This document shows, piece by piece, positions 16,055 through 24,186 of a stretch of 64,000 nucleotides of DNA. Each line of letters starts with the position of its first letter. The stretch's first letter is position 1. A program made the position numbers and the translations under genes. Location of the stretch: NCBI RefSeq assembly GCF_000482485.1, contig NZ_KI519439.1:101795-165794 (forward strand), written 5' to 3'. The notes under the pieces were generated by a model. It saw nothing but the letters and a program-made list of their open reading frames with translations, was not told the origin of the DNA and did not search any database. Origin of the DNA: Paucisalibacillus globulus DSM 18846 (GTDB taxonomy: Bacteria; Bacillota; Bacilli; Bacillales; Amphibacillaceae).

Positions 16055-16699
16055 TTAATATTGTTTAAAAGCTCCGATAACTTTTCCGATAATATTTACT
16101 TCTGTATTTTCTAAGTTTATTGCTTCTGGATAAAAGGATTCATCATTACTCATAGGTATAAGTGTAAGTATGTTATCTTTTCTATTTATTTTCTTTACAG
16201 TAGCCTCATCACCGTTTACAAGGACGGCTGCTATTTCTCCGTTTTCTACCTGTACTCCTCTTTCAACAAGTACGAAACTACCGTTTGTGAATTCCCTATT
16301 CATGCTTTCGCCCTTAATTTCAAGATAGAAAACATTTCTATTTTGTAGTTTCATCATAGGTGGAGCTGGAGCGTAACCTAAAATATTTTGTTGGGCCAGT
16401 ATTGGTTCTCCAGCTGCAATTGTTCCGAGTATAGGAATCTGCAAAAGATGATTAGCTTTAAATTCTACTTCATAAGTTTTGCCGTTCTCCCGTACAATCA
16501 TGTCCGGCTCATTACCAAAAACCCTATCAATATCAACTTGGTATACTTCAGATAGTTTCTGAATCATATCCAAGCCTGGTTTCCTTTTTTCATTCTCATA
16601 ATTGCTATAAGTTTGTTTCGTCACCCCAAGCTTTTTTGCAACATCTTCTTGAGTCCATCCCTCTAAATCTCTTAACTCTTTTAATTTTTTACCATACAT
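16055..16699 (-). CDS. CI-type repressor with S24/LexA autoprotease domain
   Basis: The start is the ATG downstream of GGGGAGG; an upstream ATG at 16723 has no site. The 214-aa protein has an Xre HTH (about 3-60; LKELRDLEGWTQEDVAKKLG, VTKQTYSNYENEKRKPG) and a peptidase S24 domain: cleavage site in GTIAAGEP, catalytic Ser in KGESMNREF and Lys in EATVKKIN. RecA-triggered self-cleavage would induce the prophage. GTCAAC-type operators lie in its promoter and near cro. Confidence 0.93.
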   Translation of the reverse strand: MYGKKLKELRDLEGWTQEDVAKKLGVTKQTYSNYENEKRKPGLDMIQKLSEVYQVDIDRVFGNEPDMIVRENGKTYEVEFKANHLLQIPILGTIAAGEPILAQQNILGYAPAPPMMKLQNRNVFYLEIKGESMNREFTNGSFVLVERGVQVENGEIAAVLVNGDEATVKKINRKDNILTLIPMSNDESFYPEAINLENTEVNIIGKVIGAFKQY

Positions 16700-16717
16700 T
16701 ATTCTCGTCCTCCCCTT

Positions 16718-16766
16718 TGACATCTATAATAAGGATACTTTTGACTATTGTCAACAGAAAGGCGAC
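16718..16766 (-). promoter_or_regulatory. Repressor promoter with operator O1
   Basis: On the minus strand TTGACA and TATTAT are 17 bases apart. Operator O1, GTCAACAGAAAGGCGAC (16750-16766), covers the -35, giving autoregulation. Confidence 0.72.
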
Positions 16767-16817
16767 AAAATAGGACAAATTAATCATAAATTAGTTGTTT
16801 TAAATGTAAATTTATAG

Positions 16818-16866
16818 TTGACATCAGCACAGCGTTGATTTATATTTAAGTCAACGGATAGGCGAC
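16818..16866 (+). promoter_or_regulatory. Early (cro) promoter with operator O2
   Basis: TTGACA (16818-16823) and TATATT (16841-16846) are 17 bases apart. Operator O2, GTCAACGGATAGGCGAC (16850-16866), lies at the start of transcription. It differs from O1 at two positions and is exactly 100 bp from it. Confidence 0.75.
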
Positions 16867-16913
16867 AACCTATTATAATAAGAATATTTGATAGAAAGTT
16901 GAGGTGTTCATGA

Positions 16914-17102
16914 TTGAATGAATCTTTAGTGTCTCAAAGGAAAGAAAAAGGATTAACGCAACAAGAAATGGCTGATGAAGTCGGTGTATCCCGCCAGTAC
17001 TATAATGATATTGAAAATGGTAAGCGACAGCCTTCCGTTACTATTGCAAAGAAGATTGGTGAAGTCCTAGAAGTTGAGTGGACCATTTTTTTTACAAACT
17101 AA
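16914..17102 (+). CDS. Cro-like Xre-family regulator
   Basis: The 62-aa single-domain HTH protein (QRKEKGLTQQEMADEVG, VSRQYYNDIENGKRQPS) starts at TTG with GAGGTG upstream. A four-codon frame ATG-ATT-GAA-TGA (16910-16921) overlaps the start. It probably opposes the S24 repressor in the lysis-lysogeny choice. Confidence 0.88.
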   Translation: MNESLVSQRKEKGLTQQEMADEVGVSRQYYNDIENGKRQPSVTIAKKIGEVLEVEWTIFFTN

Positions 17103-17119
17103 GTCAACGATACGTTGAC
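17103..17119. promoter_or_regulatory. Operator O3, just after cro
   Basis: GTCAACGATACGTTGAC has 7-bp perfect half-sites around ATA and is the most symmetric of the three operators. It lies directly after the cro stop, so it may control read-through or an internal promoter. Confidence 0.68.
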
Positions 17120-17146
17120 TATAGTCAAAAAATAGGGGTGAAGCGG

Positions 17147-17242
17147 ATGACTAAACAAGAGAAGAAGGAACAGCTTTTTAAAGAAATGGTTGCAGATCTG
17201 CTGAAAGAGAAGAAAGATGACTCTAAAAATAACAAGCATTGA
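17147..17242 (+). CDS. Small hypothetical protein, 31 aa
   Basis: The 31-aa frame has a GGGGTG site before its ATG. It is Lys/Glu-rich (KQEKKEQLFKEMVADLLKEK) and probably helical. Its end overlaps the next gene by 26 bases. No family was recognised. Confidence 0.55.
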   Translation: MTKQEKKEQLFKEMVADLLKEKKDDSKNNKH

Positions 17243-17399
17243 ATTAGACGGGCATCAGATTCCAGTTCCTTCGGGATTAAGCGAGATATTATCCAACGGA
17301 AATGGTTGGGAAAAAAAGCAAAAAGAATTACACGTTGGTTATTCCCGGGAAGTGGTGAAACGGGATGGGAAACTAATTACAGTTTTGAGGAAGAGGTGA
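17217..17399 (+). CDS. Hypothetical phage protein, 60 aa
   Basis: A short basic protein (SIELDGHQIPVPSGLSEILS, later REVVKRDGKLITVLRKR). It overlaps the 31-aa gene and is followed by the next gene seven bases on, so the three appear to be one early operon. No family was recognised. Confidence 0.6.
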   Translation: MTLKITSIELDGHQIPVPSGLSEILSNGNGWEKKQKELHVGYSREVVKRDGKLITVLRKR

Positions 17400-17405
17400 A
17401 ACAAA

Positions 17406-17609
17406 TTGAATGGCTCATTGAAAATTTTTAAGGCTCGTTACGAAAGAATTATGAAAATGGATCCTGCCAAAAGAATAGCTCCAGCTGAAAGACTTATGAA
17501 GGATATGGAAGAAGTATTCGAGATTCCTTTTAGTGTTAATCCGAAATGGGAAAAGGAAAATCCAGAGGTGATTGCTCTGTATGAAAAAGTAAATTTAGAG
17601 GCGATTTAG
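17406..17609 (+). CDS. Hypothetical phage protein, 67 aa
   Basis: TTG start after GAGGTG. The soluble protein carries RYERIMKMDPAKRIAPAERL and NPKWEKENPEVIALYEKVN. No family was recognised. It lies just before the antirepressor. Confidence 0.62.
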   Translation: MNGSLKIFKARYERIMKMDPAKRIAPAERLMKDMEEVFEIPFSVNPKWEKENPEVIALYEKVNLEAI

Positions 17610-17648
17610 GTGATTGATTTGGAAATTAATTAAAGTGAGGTGAATAAA

Positions 17649-18410
17649 ATGAATCCAATTACAAAGGTATTTGAGGGGCATCAATTAAGAATTATTGAAA
17701 GAAATAACGAACCTTGGTTTGTTGCTAAGGATGTTTGCAATATTCTCGGGATATTAAATCCAACTGATACCTTAAAAAGATTAGAAGAAAATGAACGGGC
17801 TAGATTCAATCTAGGTCGTCAAGGTGCAGCAAATATCGTAAATGAATCCGGGTTATATGAACTTATTTTTGCCAGTAGAAAAGCAGAAGCAAAGGAATTC
17901 AAAAATTGGATCAAACGTGATGTTCTTCCTTCAATAAGAAAACACAGTGCATACATAACACCTGAGAAGATTGAAGAAGTGCTTTTAAATCCTGATACAT
18001 TGATTCAACTTGCAACCCGTCTTAAAGAAGAACAGCAAAAGAGGAGACGAGCTGAGCAACTCATCGAACATCAAAAACCAAAAGTGTTATTTGCTGAAGC
18101 TGTTGAAACTTCAAGTTCTTCTGTATTGATTGGTGAACTATCGAAGATACTTAGACAAAATGGTGTAGATATTGGTCAAAATAGGCTTTTTGAATGGCTT
18201 AGAAAAAATGGTTACCTAATTCGCCAACATGGTGAATCTTATAATCTACCAACTCAACGAAGTATGGACCAAGGATTATTCGAAATTAAAAAGCGCACCA
18301 TTAACAATCCTAATGGTTCAATACGCACAACTAGAACTCCAAAGGTTACTGGAAAAGGGCAAATATATTTTGTGCAAAAGTTTCTTGAGGAAAGTGAGGT
18401 AGTTTCATGA
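17649..18410 (+). CDS. Phage antirepressor (BRO-N plus KilA-C domains)
   Basis: The start is the ATG eight bases after GTGAGG; an in-frame GTG at 17640 is too close. The 253-aa protein has a BRO-N domain (about 1-100; WFVAKDVCNILGI, NESGLYELIFASRK, FKNWIKRDVLPSIRK) and a C-terminal ANT/KilA-C domain (about 150-250; GELSKILRQNGVDIGQNRLF, EWLRKNGYLIR, KGQIYFVQKF). Such proteins relieve repression or bind early DNA. Confidence 0.9.
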   Translation: MNPITKVFEGHQLRIIERNNEPWFVAKDVCNILGILNPTDTLKRLEENERARFNLGRQGAANIVNESGLYELIFASRKAEAKEFKNWIKRDVLPSIRKHSAYITPEKIEEVLLNPDTLIQLATRLKEEQQKRRRAEQLIEHQKPKVLFAEAVETSSSSVLIGELSKILRQNGVDIGQNRLFEWLRKNGYLIRQHGESYNLPTQRSMDQGLFEIKKRTINNPNGSIRTTRTPKVTGKGQIYFVQKFLEESEVVS

Positions 18411-18685
18411 AGCAACTATTCTTACCAGAACACCAAGATAAAGCAGATAAAGAATTAGATTGTTACGGTTACTTGTTAATAAACTCAATCGGATTATTTT
18501 CACATGCGGATTTTGAAAAGGCAGCTGCATATCACGAAAACATTGCTAGATCATTAAAAGAATTAGGGCGCATGAAGGAAGTTAAAGAAAAGCACGATAG
18601 GGATTGGCTTAAATACAAGCAAATCGAAGGAGAGCAGCAACAAAAGAAACTTCTCTTTCATATGCAGGTGAATATTTATGAGTAA
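18407..18685 (+). CDS. Hypothetical phage protein, 92 aa
   Basis: The ATG overlaps the antirepressor stop (ATGA). The protein is helical with FSHADFEKAAAYHENIARSL and a charged C-terminus. No family was recognised. Confidence 0.62.
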   Translation: MKQLFLPEHQDKADKELDCYGYLLINSIGLFSHADFEKAAAYHENIARSLKELGRMKEVKEKHDRDWLKYKQIEGEQQQKKLLFHMQVNIYE

Positions 18686-18785
18686 GAAGTTTGTTGAATT
18701 TTATAGGGAAGCAACTAATCCGAATGGCTTTGTTTTTCCAGTAGCGTGGTTAATTGTAGCGATAGTAGTAATTTTTAATATTTGA
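18678..18785 (+). CDS. Small membrane protein, 35 aa
   Basis: The 35-aa frame overlaps the preceding gene by 8 bases and has one membrane segment (GFVFPVAWLIVAIVVIFNI). CAGGTG precedes the ATG. Function is unknown. Confidence 0.55.
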   Translation: MSKKFVEFYREATNPNGFVFPVAWLIVAIVVIFNI

Positions 18786-18802
18786 AAAGGAGTGAATTTT
18801 AG

Positions 18803-19066
18803 TTGTATAAATCAATAACGCTTACTAAGTTTGAAAAACGGGATTATTGTCAGTTGGGAGAATACCAAATAGAACCAATAAAAAAGGAAGTTGAACATAT
18901 CGTAAATAAACTAAATGAAGGGATGAAAAAAGGAAAAGATTTTTTCGGAATATATATGCAAAGCTATGACAATAGATTAGATGGAATTAGAAGTATATGT
19001 TCAATGATTGGGATTCGTTTAGTGATTGATTATGAAGAAGAACAGCAAAAAAGGGCAAAAAAATAA
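18803..19066 (+). CDS. Hypothetical phage protein, 87 aa
   Basis: TTG start after AAGGAGTG. The protein is soluble with EVEHIVNKLNEGMKKGKDF and a charged tail. No family was recognised. A hairpin CTCACG-CGGCAA-CGTGAG follows at about 19067. Confidence 0.6.
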   Translation: MYKSITLTKFEKRDYCQLGEYQIEPIKKEVEHIVNKLNEGMKKGKDFFGIYMQSYDNRLDGIRSICSMIGIRLVIDYEEEQQKRAKK

Positions 19067-19152
19067 CTCACGCGGCAACGTGAGCAATAAAACATCTAAC
19101 TATAGTTTACTTTAATTTCCTCGATATAACAAGTAAAACAGGGAGGAAAACC

Positions 19153-19380
19153 ATGAATCAAACTATGATTTATGACTACCTGGGATTTGAAACTGATCCA
19201 ATGTATTTAAAGCTTAAACAACTCAAAAAAGGGCAAAGAACTAGCCTAGGTAGTCTTACCATTTTATTAAATAATTCAGGCCTATACGAGGTCGTTACAG
19301 ATGATTTACATGATGCATTCATCAACATTAAGGAATGCTATAAGTTTTTAAAAAATGTATTTGGAGATAACCAATGCTAG
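19153..19380 (+). CDS. Hypothetical phage protein, 75 aa
   Basis: ATG after AGGGAGGAAAACC. A small soluble protein (MIYDYLGFETDPMYLKLKQL). It overlaps the next gene by 7 bases, so it begins the replication operon. No family was recognised. Confidence 0.65.
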   Translation: MNQTMIYDYLGFETDPMYLKLKQLKKGQRTSLGSLTILLNNSGLYEVVTDDLHDAFINIKECYKFLKNVFGDNQC

Positions 19381-19565
19381 TACCATATAAAGTTTTGCTT
19401 CCTAAACGCATATTCAAGAAAGCAAAAAGCGAACAAGAGGTACAAGCTCTTACTAAAGAGTATATGCAGCGTTATCCCCATTATTCCTTAATTGACATAG
19501 AAAATGGTTTTGCGATTTGTGAAAGAAACAATTCATTACAGGAGGGTAATCATGGCAAAGTATAG
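19374..19565 (+). CDS. Hypothetical phage protein, 63 aa
   Basis: The ATG overlaps the upstream gene, and the frame overlaps the replication organiser start by 14 bases. It carries EVQALTKEYMQRYPHYSLID. Function is unknown. Confidence 0.6.
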   Translation: MLVPYKVLLPKRIFKKAKSEQEVQALTKEYMQRYPHYSLIDIENGFAICERNNSLQEGNHGKV

Positions 19566-20379
19566 AATGGTTCACACGGAGTTTTGGGACGATCCTAAGG
19601 TAGTAGAGGAAATGACACCAGAGGACAAGTTGTTTTTCCTTTATCTCCTTACAAATGCTAATACTACTCAAATTGGTATTTATCAGATTACAAAAAAGCA
19701 AATGGCATTTGATACAGGATATTCGATTGAGAGCATCAATTCACTTCTAGACCGATTTATTAATCATCACAGCATTATTCGGTATAACCCAGACACTAGA
19801 GAAATTGCCATAAAAAATTGGGGTAAATACAACCTTAATCGAGGTGGAAAACCCGTTATTGATTGCGTTCGTTCTGAGTTGAAAGACGTGAAAGATGAAT
19901 CGTTTATCCAATTTGTCGGAAGCCACATTGAACGAAATGAAATTAAAGAAATTTACGATACGTACCACGACTCGCCCACGACAAGGGGACAAAAAGAAAA
20001 AGAAAAAGAAAAAGAAAAAGAAAAAAAAGACTATACGGCAAAAATCAAAGATTTATTGCCGGTCTTTTCCCAAATCAATAATTTTAATCAATTAAGCAAA
20101 AAATATTGGGATGTTATCAGAGAAACTAGAAAAACAGGTAAGGTATCTGAAAGTGTTATTTACAGCACCATGGTTAAATGGCAAAAATACAATCCCTTTG
20201 TTATCGAATATGCTCTAAAAGCACATATCGATTTACATCGTGGCAAAAAAGAAGAGTACACAATCGGAATAATGCGCAATACGAGCAAGGATGAAGCAAA
20301 AGAAAGGTTAAATCTAAATAACATGATACCTTTCAGACCAAAGAAAGCTTCTGGAGATGTTGATTGGGAAAACCTGTAA
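19552..20379 (+). CDS. Phage replication organiser, DnaD-like
   Basis: The start is the ATG after GGAGGG; the frame stays open upstream. The 275-aa protein has an N-terminal replisome-organiser winged-helix domain (about 1-125; YRMVHTEFWDDPKVVEEMTP, ITKKQMAFDTGYS). A linker KEKEKEKEKEKK is encoded by a GAAAAA hexamer tract at about 19990-20027. The C-terminal part (about 165-260) resembles DnaB2/DnaD-type domains (YNPFVIEYALKAHIDLH). It probably opens the phage origin and recruits helicase with the next two products. Confidence 0.82.
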   Translation: MAKYRMVHTEFWDDPKVVEEMTPEDKLFFLYLLTNANTTQIGIYQITKKQMAFDTGYSIESINSLLDRFINHHSIIRYNPDTREIAIKNWGKYNLNRGGKPVIDCVRSELKDVKDESFIQFVGSHIERNEIKEIYDTYHDSPTTRGQKEKEKEKEKEKKDYTAKIKDLLPVFSQINNFNQLSKKYWDVIRETRKTGKVSESVIYSTMVKWQKYNPFVIEYALKAHIDLHRGKKEEYTIGIMRNTSKDEAKERLNLNNMIPFRPKKASGDVDWENL

Positions 20380-20393
20380 GGAGGGAGTTATGA

Positions 20394-20717
20394 ATGGATC
20401 GCAAACAAGTAATTGAATTATTCAAGTTGCTTAAAAGTGTATACCCTTCATTCGAAGTTTCAACTCCTAAGGTCGATAGTTGGACAAGACTTATGAGAAA
20501 GATGGATTTTGTGCGAGTGATGGAAAAAGCTGAACAACATTCACTAGAAAACAAGTTCCCACCAACTATTGCCGAGATTGCTGCATATGCACCCGAAAAG
20601 AATGAACATCTTGAAAAAATGCGCCAATGGGAAATTGAAGCAGCACAAGTACCCGAATCTACTAAACTACAATTTCGGGAACAAATGATAAAACTCATTC
20701 AGGAGAAAAGCAAATGA
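20394..20717 (+). CDS. G39P-like helicase loader/inhibitor
   Basis: The 107-aa protein has an N-terminal region (DRKQVIELFKLLKSVYPSFE, WTRLMRKMDFVRVMEKAEQH) like SPP1 gp39 (G39P), which delivers the phage helicase to the origin. It lies between the organiser and the helicase, with 4-base overlap to the latter. The C-terminus (FREQMIKLIQEKSK) is the likely helicase contact. Confidence 0.72.
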   Translation: MDRKQVIELFKLLKSVYPSFEVSTPKVDSWTRLMRKMDFVRVMEKAEQHSLENKFPPTIAEIAAYAPEKNEHLEKMRQWEIEAAQVPESTKLQFREQMIKLIQEKSK

Positions 20718-22006
20718 TTCATCATTTGGAGGCAGAGCAGGCAGTTATAGGAACGGTATTACTAGAAGGGGCACTTTTTCAAAATCTAACACTTGAAGCA
20801 AAACACTTTTACAGTATCAAACACCAAAAGATATTCGACTCTATGAGAATTGTATCAGAAAAACAACAGGAAATTAACGTAGTTACTGTTGTAACGGTGT
20901 TAGAAAAAGATGTAGATGAAATCGGCGGAGTTTCTTACTTATCACAATTAGCTGGATCAGTTCCAAGCACAGAAGGATTAAAGGATTATGAAAGTGCAGT
21001 ATTTGAGGCATATCGAAATAGAGAAACTAGTAAACTAGCAATTCAATATTCAGAGAACCCTAGTGATGAATCATTGCACAAGTTACTCACTCAACTAGAA
21101 AAAGTGAAGGACATTGGAATTTTTAATCAAGAAAAGACAACAAAAGATATCTTGTTAGACATCGCAGAAAAGATGGCATTGCCTCCGGAAGAGTCTAAAA
21201 GAGGATTTCAAACAGGTTATACCGACTTCGACAATATGACTGGTGGATTACAACCAACGGACTTGATTATCATCGCAGCTAGACCATCGGTGGGAAAAAC
21301 AGCATTCGCATTAAATATTGCTTCTGGTCATTGTGAAAATGGCGGAACATCGCACATATTTAGCTTAGAAATGGGTGCTGAACAACTACTCCAACGCATC
21401 ATATCAGCAGAAGCAAATGTTGATGGTCAAAAGTGGCGAACTATGAATTTTTCAAATGAGGATTATTCTAATTCCATGAATGCAATTGGAATTATCTCTA
21501 ATTGGAATTTACACACCTATGAAGAAGAAAGGTCCATTAACCAAATTAAGGCATCTATTCGAAAAGCTGTTCAAAATGCTCCAGATGAACGCCACCTTGT
21601 GATTATCGATTACTTGCAGCTAATCACATCTACGGGACGTTATGAGCGCAGAGACTTAGAGGTTGGATCCATGACAAGGGATTTAAAACTTCTAGCAAAA
21701 GAACTAAACACACCAATTGTTTTACTTTCCCAATTATCCAGAGGGGTAGAACAACGCCAAGATAAACGCCCAATGATGTCTGACCTAAGAGAATCTGGAA
21801 ACATTGAACAAGATGCAGATGTAGTTGGGTTTTTATATCGAGATGATTACTACAACAAAGAATCAGAAAAGCAAAACATTATTGAAATTATTCTTTCCAA
21901 ACAACGTAATGGTCCTACCGGAACTGTAGAATTAGCGTTTCTGAAAGAATACGGGAAGTTTGTAAATCTAGCTAGATGGTATGACGGAGATGGCACGAAG
22001 GGATAG
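20714..22006 (+). CDS. Replicative DNA helicase, DnaB family
   Basis: The 430-aa protein is a complete DnaB: N-terminal domain (about 1-100; HLEAEQAVIGTVLLEG) and RecA-like core with Walker A AARPSVGKTAFALNI (about 195), FSLEMGAEQLLQRI, Walker B LVIIDYLQLI (about 295), and SQLSRGVEQRQDKRP MMSDLRESG. It unwinds DNA at the phage fork. Confidence 0.95.
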   Translation: MIHHLEAEQAVIGTVLLEGALFQNLTLEAKHFYSIKHQKIFDSMRIVSEKQQEINVVTVVTVLEKDVDEIGGVSYLSQLAGSVPSTEGLKDYESAVFEAYRNRETSKLAIQYSENPSDESLHKLLTQLEKVKDIGIFNQEKTTKDILLDIAEKMALPPEESKRGFQTGYTDFDNMTGGLQPTDLIIIAARPSVGKTAFALNIASGHCENGGTSHIFSLEMGAEQLLQRIISAEANVDGQKWRTMNFSNEDYSNSMNAIGIISNWNLHTYEEERSINQIKASIRKAVQNAPDERHLVIIDYLQLITSTGRYERRDLEVGSMTRDLKLLAKELNTPIVLLSQLSRGVEQRQDKRPMMSDLRESGNIEQDADVVGFLYRDDYYNKESEKQNIIEIILSKQRNGPTGTVELAFLKEYGKFVNLARWYDGDGTKG

Positions 22007-22036
22007 TAAGAACATTTGCTTATAGGAGGGGTAAAG

Positions 22037-22378
22037 GTGGAAAAAGTACCAGTAATGGTTTTTCAAAACAAAGAAAATAAAGACCGTTATCTAGCAAACG
22101 GACCAGATAACGGAGATTGGTCAGACGAAAATCTTGATGTGCTGTCAGAAGATATTGAATGCGCAATGATGTTTTGGAGAAATGACCGTCAAAAGCCTAC
22201 AGATGAGGATTTAGAAGAGTTAAAACAAGAGAGTATTAATCACAAGAAAAATATGATTGCAAGATTTGGTGATAGCGCTGTAATAAGCTTCGATGTTGAA
22301 GAATGGCTGAAACACTATACTCCAGTGAATATTGAAATCACGAAAGAACAGTTTAATAAAGCTAGGGAACTAGATTGA
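22037..22378 (+). CDS. Hypothetical phage protein, 113 aa
   Basis: The GTG at 22037 follows GGAGGGG with 5-base spacing; an upstream TTG lacks a site. The soluble acidic protein has SDENLDVLSEDIECAMMFWR and ends KEQFNKARELD. It overlaps the next gene by 4 bases. No family was recognised. Confidence 0.65.
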   Translation: MEKVPVMVFQNKENKDRYLANGPDNGDWSDENLDVLSEDIECAMMFWRNDRQKPTDEDLEELKQESINHKKNMIARFGDSAVISFDVEEWLKHYTPVNIEITKEQFNKARELD

Positions 22379-22557
22379 AAACAATCCGCCTAAAACGCAA
22401 AATAGAGCGATTTTATACAGACGGAATTACGTTAGTATTTGCTTTGTATGAAGATGTTGATGGTTTTATTCATTTTAAAAATTGCTTTGCAGATACAGAA
22501 AAAGAGCAATTAGTAGAATCACAATTTCATAAAGAATATCGGGAAGTGGAGGGGTAA
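22375..22557 (+). CDS. Hypothetical phage protein, 60 aa
   Basis: TTG start overlapping the upstream stop. A small beta-rich protein (KTIRLKRKIERFYTDGITLV). No family was recognised. Confidence 0.6.
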   Translation: MKTIRLKRKIERFYTDGITLVFALYEDVDGFIHFKNCFADTEKEQLVESQFHKEYREVEG

Positions 22558-22559
22558 AG

Positions 22560-23021
22560 GTGACTGAACAGGAGAGGTTGGAAGATATTAGACACCAAAC
22601 AATGATTGATAATCATGGAGTACACCCAGGGGCGCATTTATCTAAGGTGGATTGGGATTATTTAATCCAACAAGCAGAAGAAAAGGTTATTTTAGAACAA
22701 AAAGTGAAGGATTTGGAAGAACAATTTTCATTCTCGGAAAAGTTTGTAGATAAGAAATACCAAAGACTAGAAGAAGAAAAGATACAGATGGAAGAACGTA
22801 TCGAAAAATTGGAAGAAGAGTTGTATGAATTGAATGAATCAGCAATCGAAATACAAAATGACTTTTTAGATACGAATGGTGAGAAAAATAGTTTGTTGGA
22901 AGAAAATCAACGCTACAAACAGGCTTTGGAATCTATTAAAAAACCTACTTCGGAAAATGATTCGACTTATGCTCTTAGCCGAATTGCACTGAGAGCCCTA
23001 AAAGGTGATTCCAATGCCTAG
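22560..23021 (+). CDS. Coiled-coil phage protein, 153 aa
   Basis: GTG start after GAGGGG. Residues about 35-125 form a long coiled coil (EEKVILEQKVKDLEEQF, QMEERIEKLEEELYELN). The C-terminus, YALSRIALRALKG, is seen in phage proteins of unknown role. Confidence 0.65.
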   Translation: MTEQERLEDIRHQTMIDNHGVHPGAHLSKVDWDYLIQQAEEKVILEQKVKDLEEQFSFSEKFVDKKYQRLEEEKIQMEERIEKLEEELYELNESAIEIQNDFLDTNGEKNSLLEENQRYKQALESIKKPTSENDSTYALSRIALRALKGDSNA

Positions 23022-23148
23022 AACATTCACCAAAAATGAGCGGTACCGTCCAGTGGTCACGATTAAGAAATTAAAAGGAAAGCTTCCAACCGTGCTTGAA
23101 GTTAGCGGAAGAAGGTATGTGTTAGAGCCAGAAGGAAAACGTAGGTGA
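23014..23148 (+). CDS. Small basic phage protein, 44 aa
   Basis: The 44-aa frame overlaps both neighbours (8 and 4 bases), with GGTGATTCCA before its ATG. It is basic (ERYRPVVTIKKLKGKLP, SGRRYVLEPEGKRR), suggesting nucleic-acid contact. No family was recognised. Confidence 0.58.
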   Translation: MPRTFTKNERYRPVVTIKKLKGKLPTVLEVSGRRYVLEPEGKRR

Positions 23149-23369
23149 TACCAGTGGCAAATCACTTACCTAAAATGCAAAAAGAGTGGGCGGTATATGC
23201 CGGGGACGAGTTCTTGTTTATCGGCACTACTAAAGAATGCGCTGAACGTCTAGGGGTTTCGATTAATACCGTTCGATTTTACGGAACCCCGGCGCATCTT
23301 AGAAGAGTGGAGAAACAGAAGAAGACGGATGCTATTGTTCTGGTGGATTTGGGGATTGAGGGTGAGTGA
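23145..23369 (+). CDS. Hypothetical phage protein, 74 aa
   Basis: GTG start in a GTGA overlap. The stretch WAVYAGDEFLFIGTTKECAE, then RLGVSINTVRFYGTPAHLRR, looks like a small DNA-binding fold seen in Firmicute phages (a KilA/HTH-like reading of AERLGVSINTVR). Function is inferred only. Confidence 0.62.
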   Translation: MIPVANHLPKMQKEWAVYAGDEFLFIGTTKECAERLGVSINTVRFYGTPAHLRRVEKQKKTDAIVLVDLGIEGE

Positions 23370-23723
23370 ATGAATCGTGAGGAAATGAAAGAAATAATGC
23401 TTAATACGTTTTACGAATCATCTTATCAACACTACATCGAAAAGGGTTGGTTAGTGCCTGGAGACTTCGATTCTTTTAAAAACTCAGTCTACCGAATGCA
23501 CAAAGACTCAGCTAGATCCTTTAGCTATAACAATAAATTATTATCGGTTGACTTTGCTGCTGGAAGTGGTTGCAAGGTTGGTTGTCCAACTGATGAAAAA
23601 CAAATAACTGTCTATTTTGAAAGCGATGGTAAGTATGCGTTTGAAAAGTTTACTTTTGCTGATTTTGTTAAATCAATGTGGAAACGATTGAACGGAAAAG
23701 AAGAACAGTTAAGTCTTTTTTGA
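23370..23723 (+). CDS. Hypothetical phage protein with C-terminal clamp-binding-like motif, 117 aa
   Basis: The 117-aa protein ends in EEQLSLF. QL(S/D)LF at an exposed C-terminus is the canonical motif that binds the bacterial sliding clamp DnaN. The rest (NSVYRMHKDSARSFSYNNKL, VDFAAGSGCKVGCPTDE) is not recognised. It follows the replication genes, so a clamp-linked role is plausible. Confidence 0.65.
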   Translation: MNREEMKEIMLNTFYESSYQHYIEKGWLVPGDFDSFKNSVYRMHKDSARSFSYNNKLLSVDFAAGSGCKVGCPTDEKQITVYFESDGKYAFEKFTFADFVKSMWKRLNGKEEQLSLF

Positions 23724-23754
23724 ACCAAAATGCGACACAAAGAAGGTGGAATTT

Positions 23755-23844
23755 TTGAATAATCAATGTAATGAATGTGGGTATCAGTATAACAAAGATT
23801 ACGAGGTTAAATGCCCATTATGCAAGAACCAAAATGCGACATAA
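23755..23844 (+). CDS. Mini zinc-ribbon protein, 29 aa
   Basis: TTG start after GAAGGTGG. The 29-aa frame has two CxxC pairs (QCNECGYQYNKDYEVKCPLC), a complete zinc-ribbon. Repeated AAAATGCGACA sequence precedes it and overlaps its end. Confidence 0.55.
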   Translation: MNNQCNECGYQYNKDYEVKCPLCKNQNAT

Positions 23845-23861
23845 AAAGGTAGGTGAAGTAA

Positions 23862-24131
23862 TTGAATATTTTAGAACAAAAAATTGTCACCACAAGGAAA
23901 GACCATCATTGTTTTGGTTGTGCAAGAAAAGTATTTAAAGGCTCTAAAATGCAAGCCATAACAACTGTTGATGGTGGAGATATATCAAGAAATTATTGGT
24001 GTGCTACTTGCCAAGAATACTGGAGTAGATATATGCAAGATGGTGACTTAATAGGTTACGGAGAACTTAAAAGCGAAGATAGTGAACGTTGGGAAGCATT
24101 AAGAAACGAATTAGAAATTGATTTTAGCTAA
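23862..24131 (+). CDS. Zinc-binding phage protein, 89 aa
   Basis: TTG start after GGTAGGTGAAG. CFGCARKVFKGSK and YWCATCQEYW give two CxxC pairs. The fold is like the small treble-clef or ribbon proteins common in phage early regions. Function is unknown. Confidence 0.65.
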   Translation: MNILEQKIVTTRKDHHCFGCARKVFKGSKMQAITTVDGGDISRNYWCATCQEYWSRYMQDGDLIGYGELKSEDSERWEALRNELEIDFS

Positions 24132-24186
24132 TGTCGCATTCCGGAGAAACAATTGAGACAAAATGCGAAGTAAGGGAGAGAAACAA

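Noticed and set aside
16910..16921. ATG-ATT-GAA-TGA as the true start of cro with frameshift
   Set aside because: The in-frame TTG at 16914 has proper spacing from GAGGTG and gives a complete HTH, so no frameshift is needed.
19895..20095. Plus-strand frame with a poly-Lys run inside the replication organiser
   Set aside because: It is the GAAAAA tract read in another frame; no ribosome binding site.
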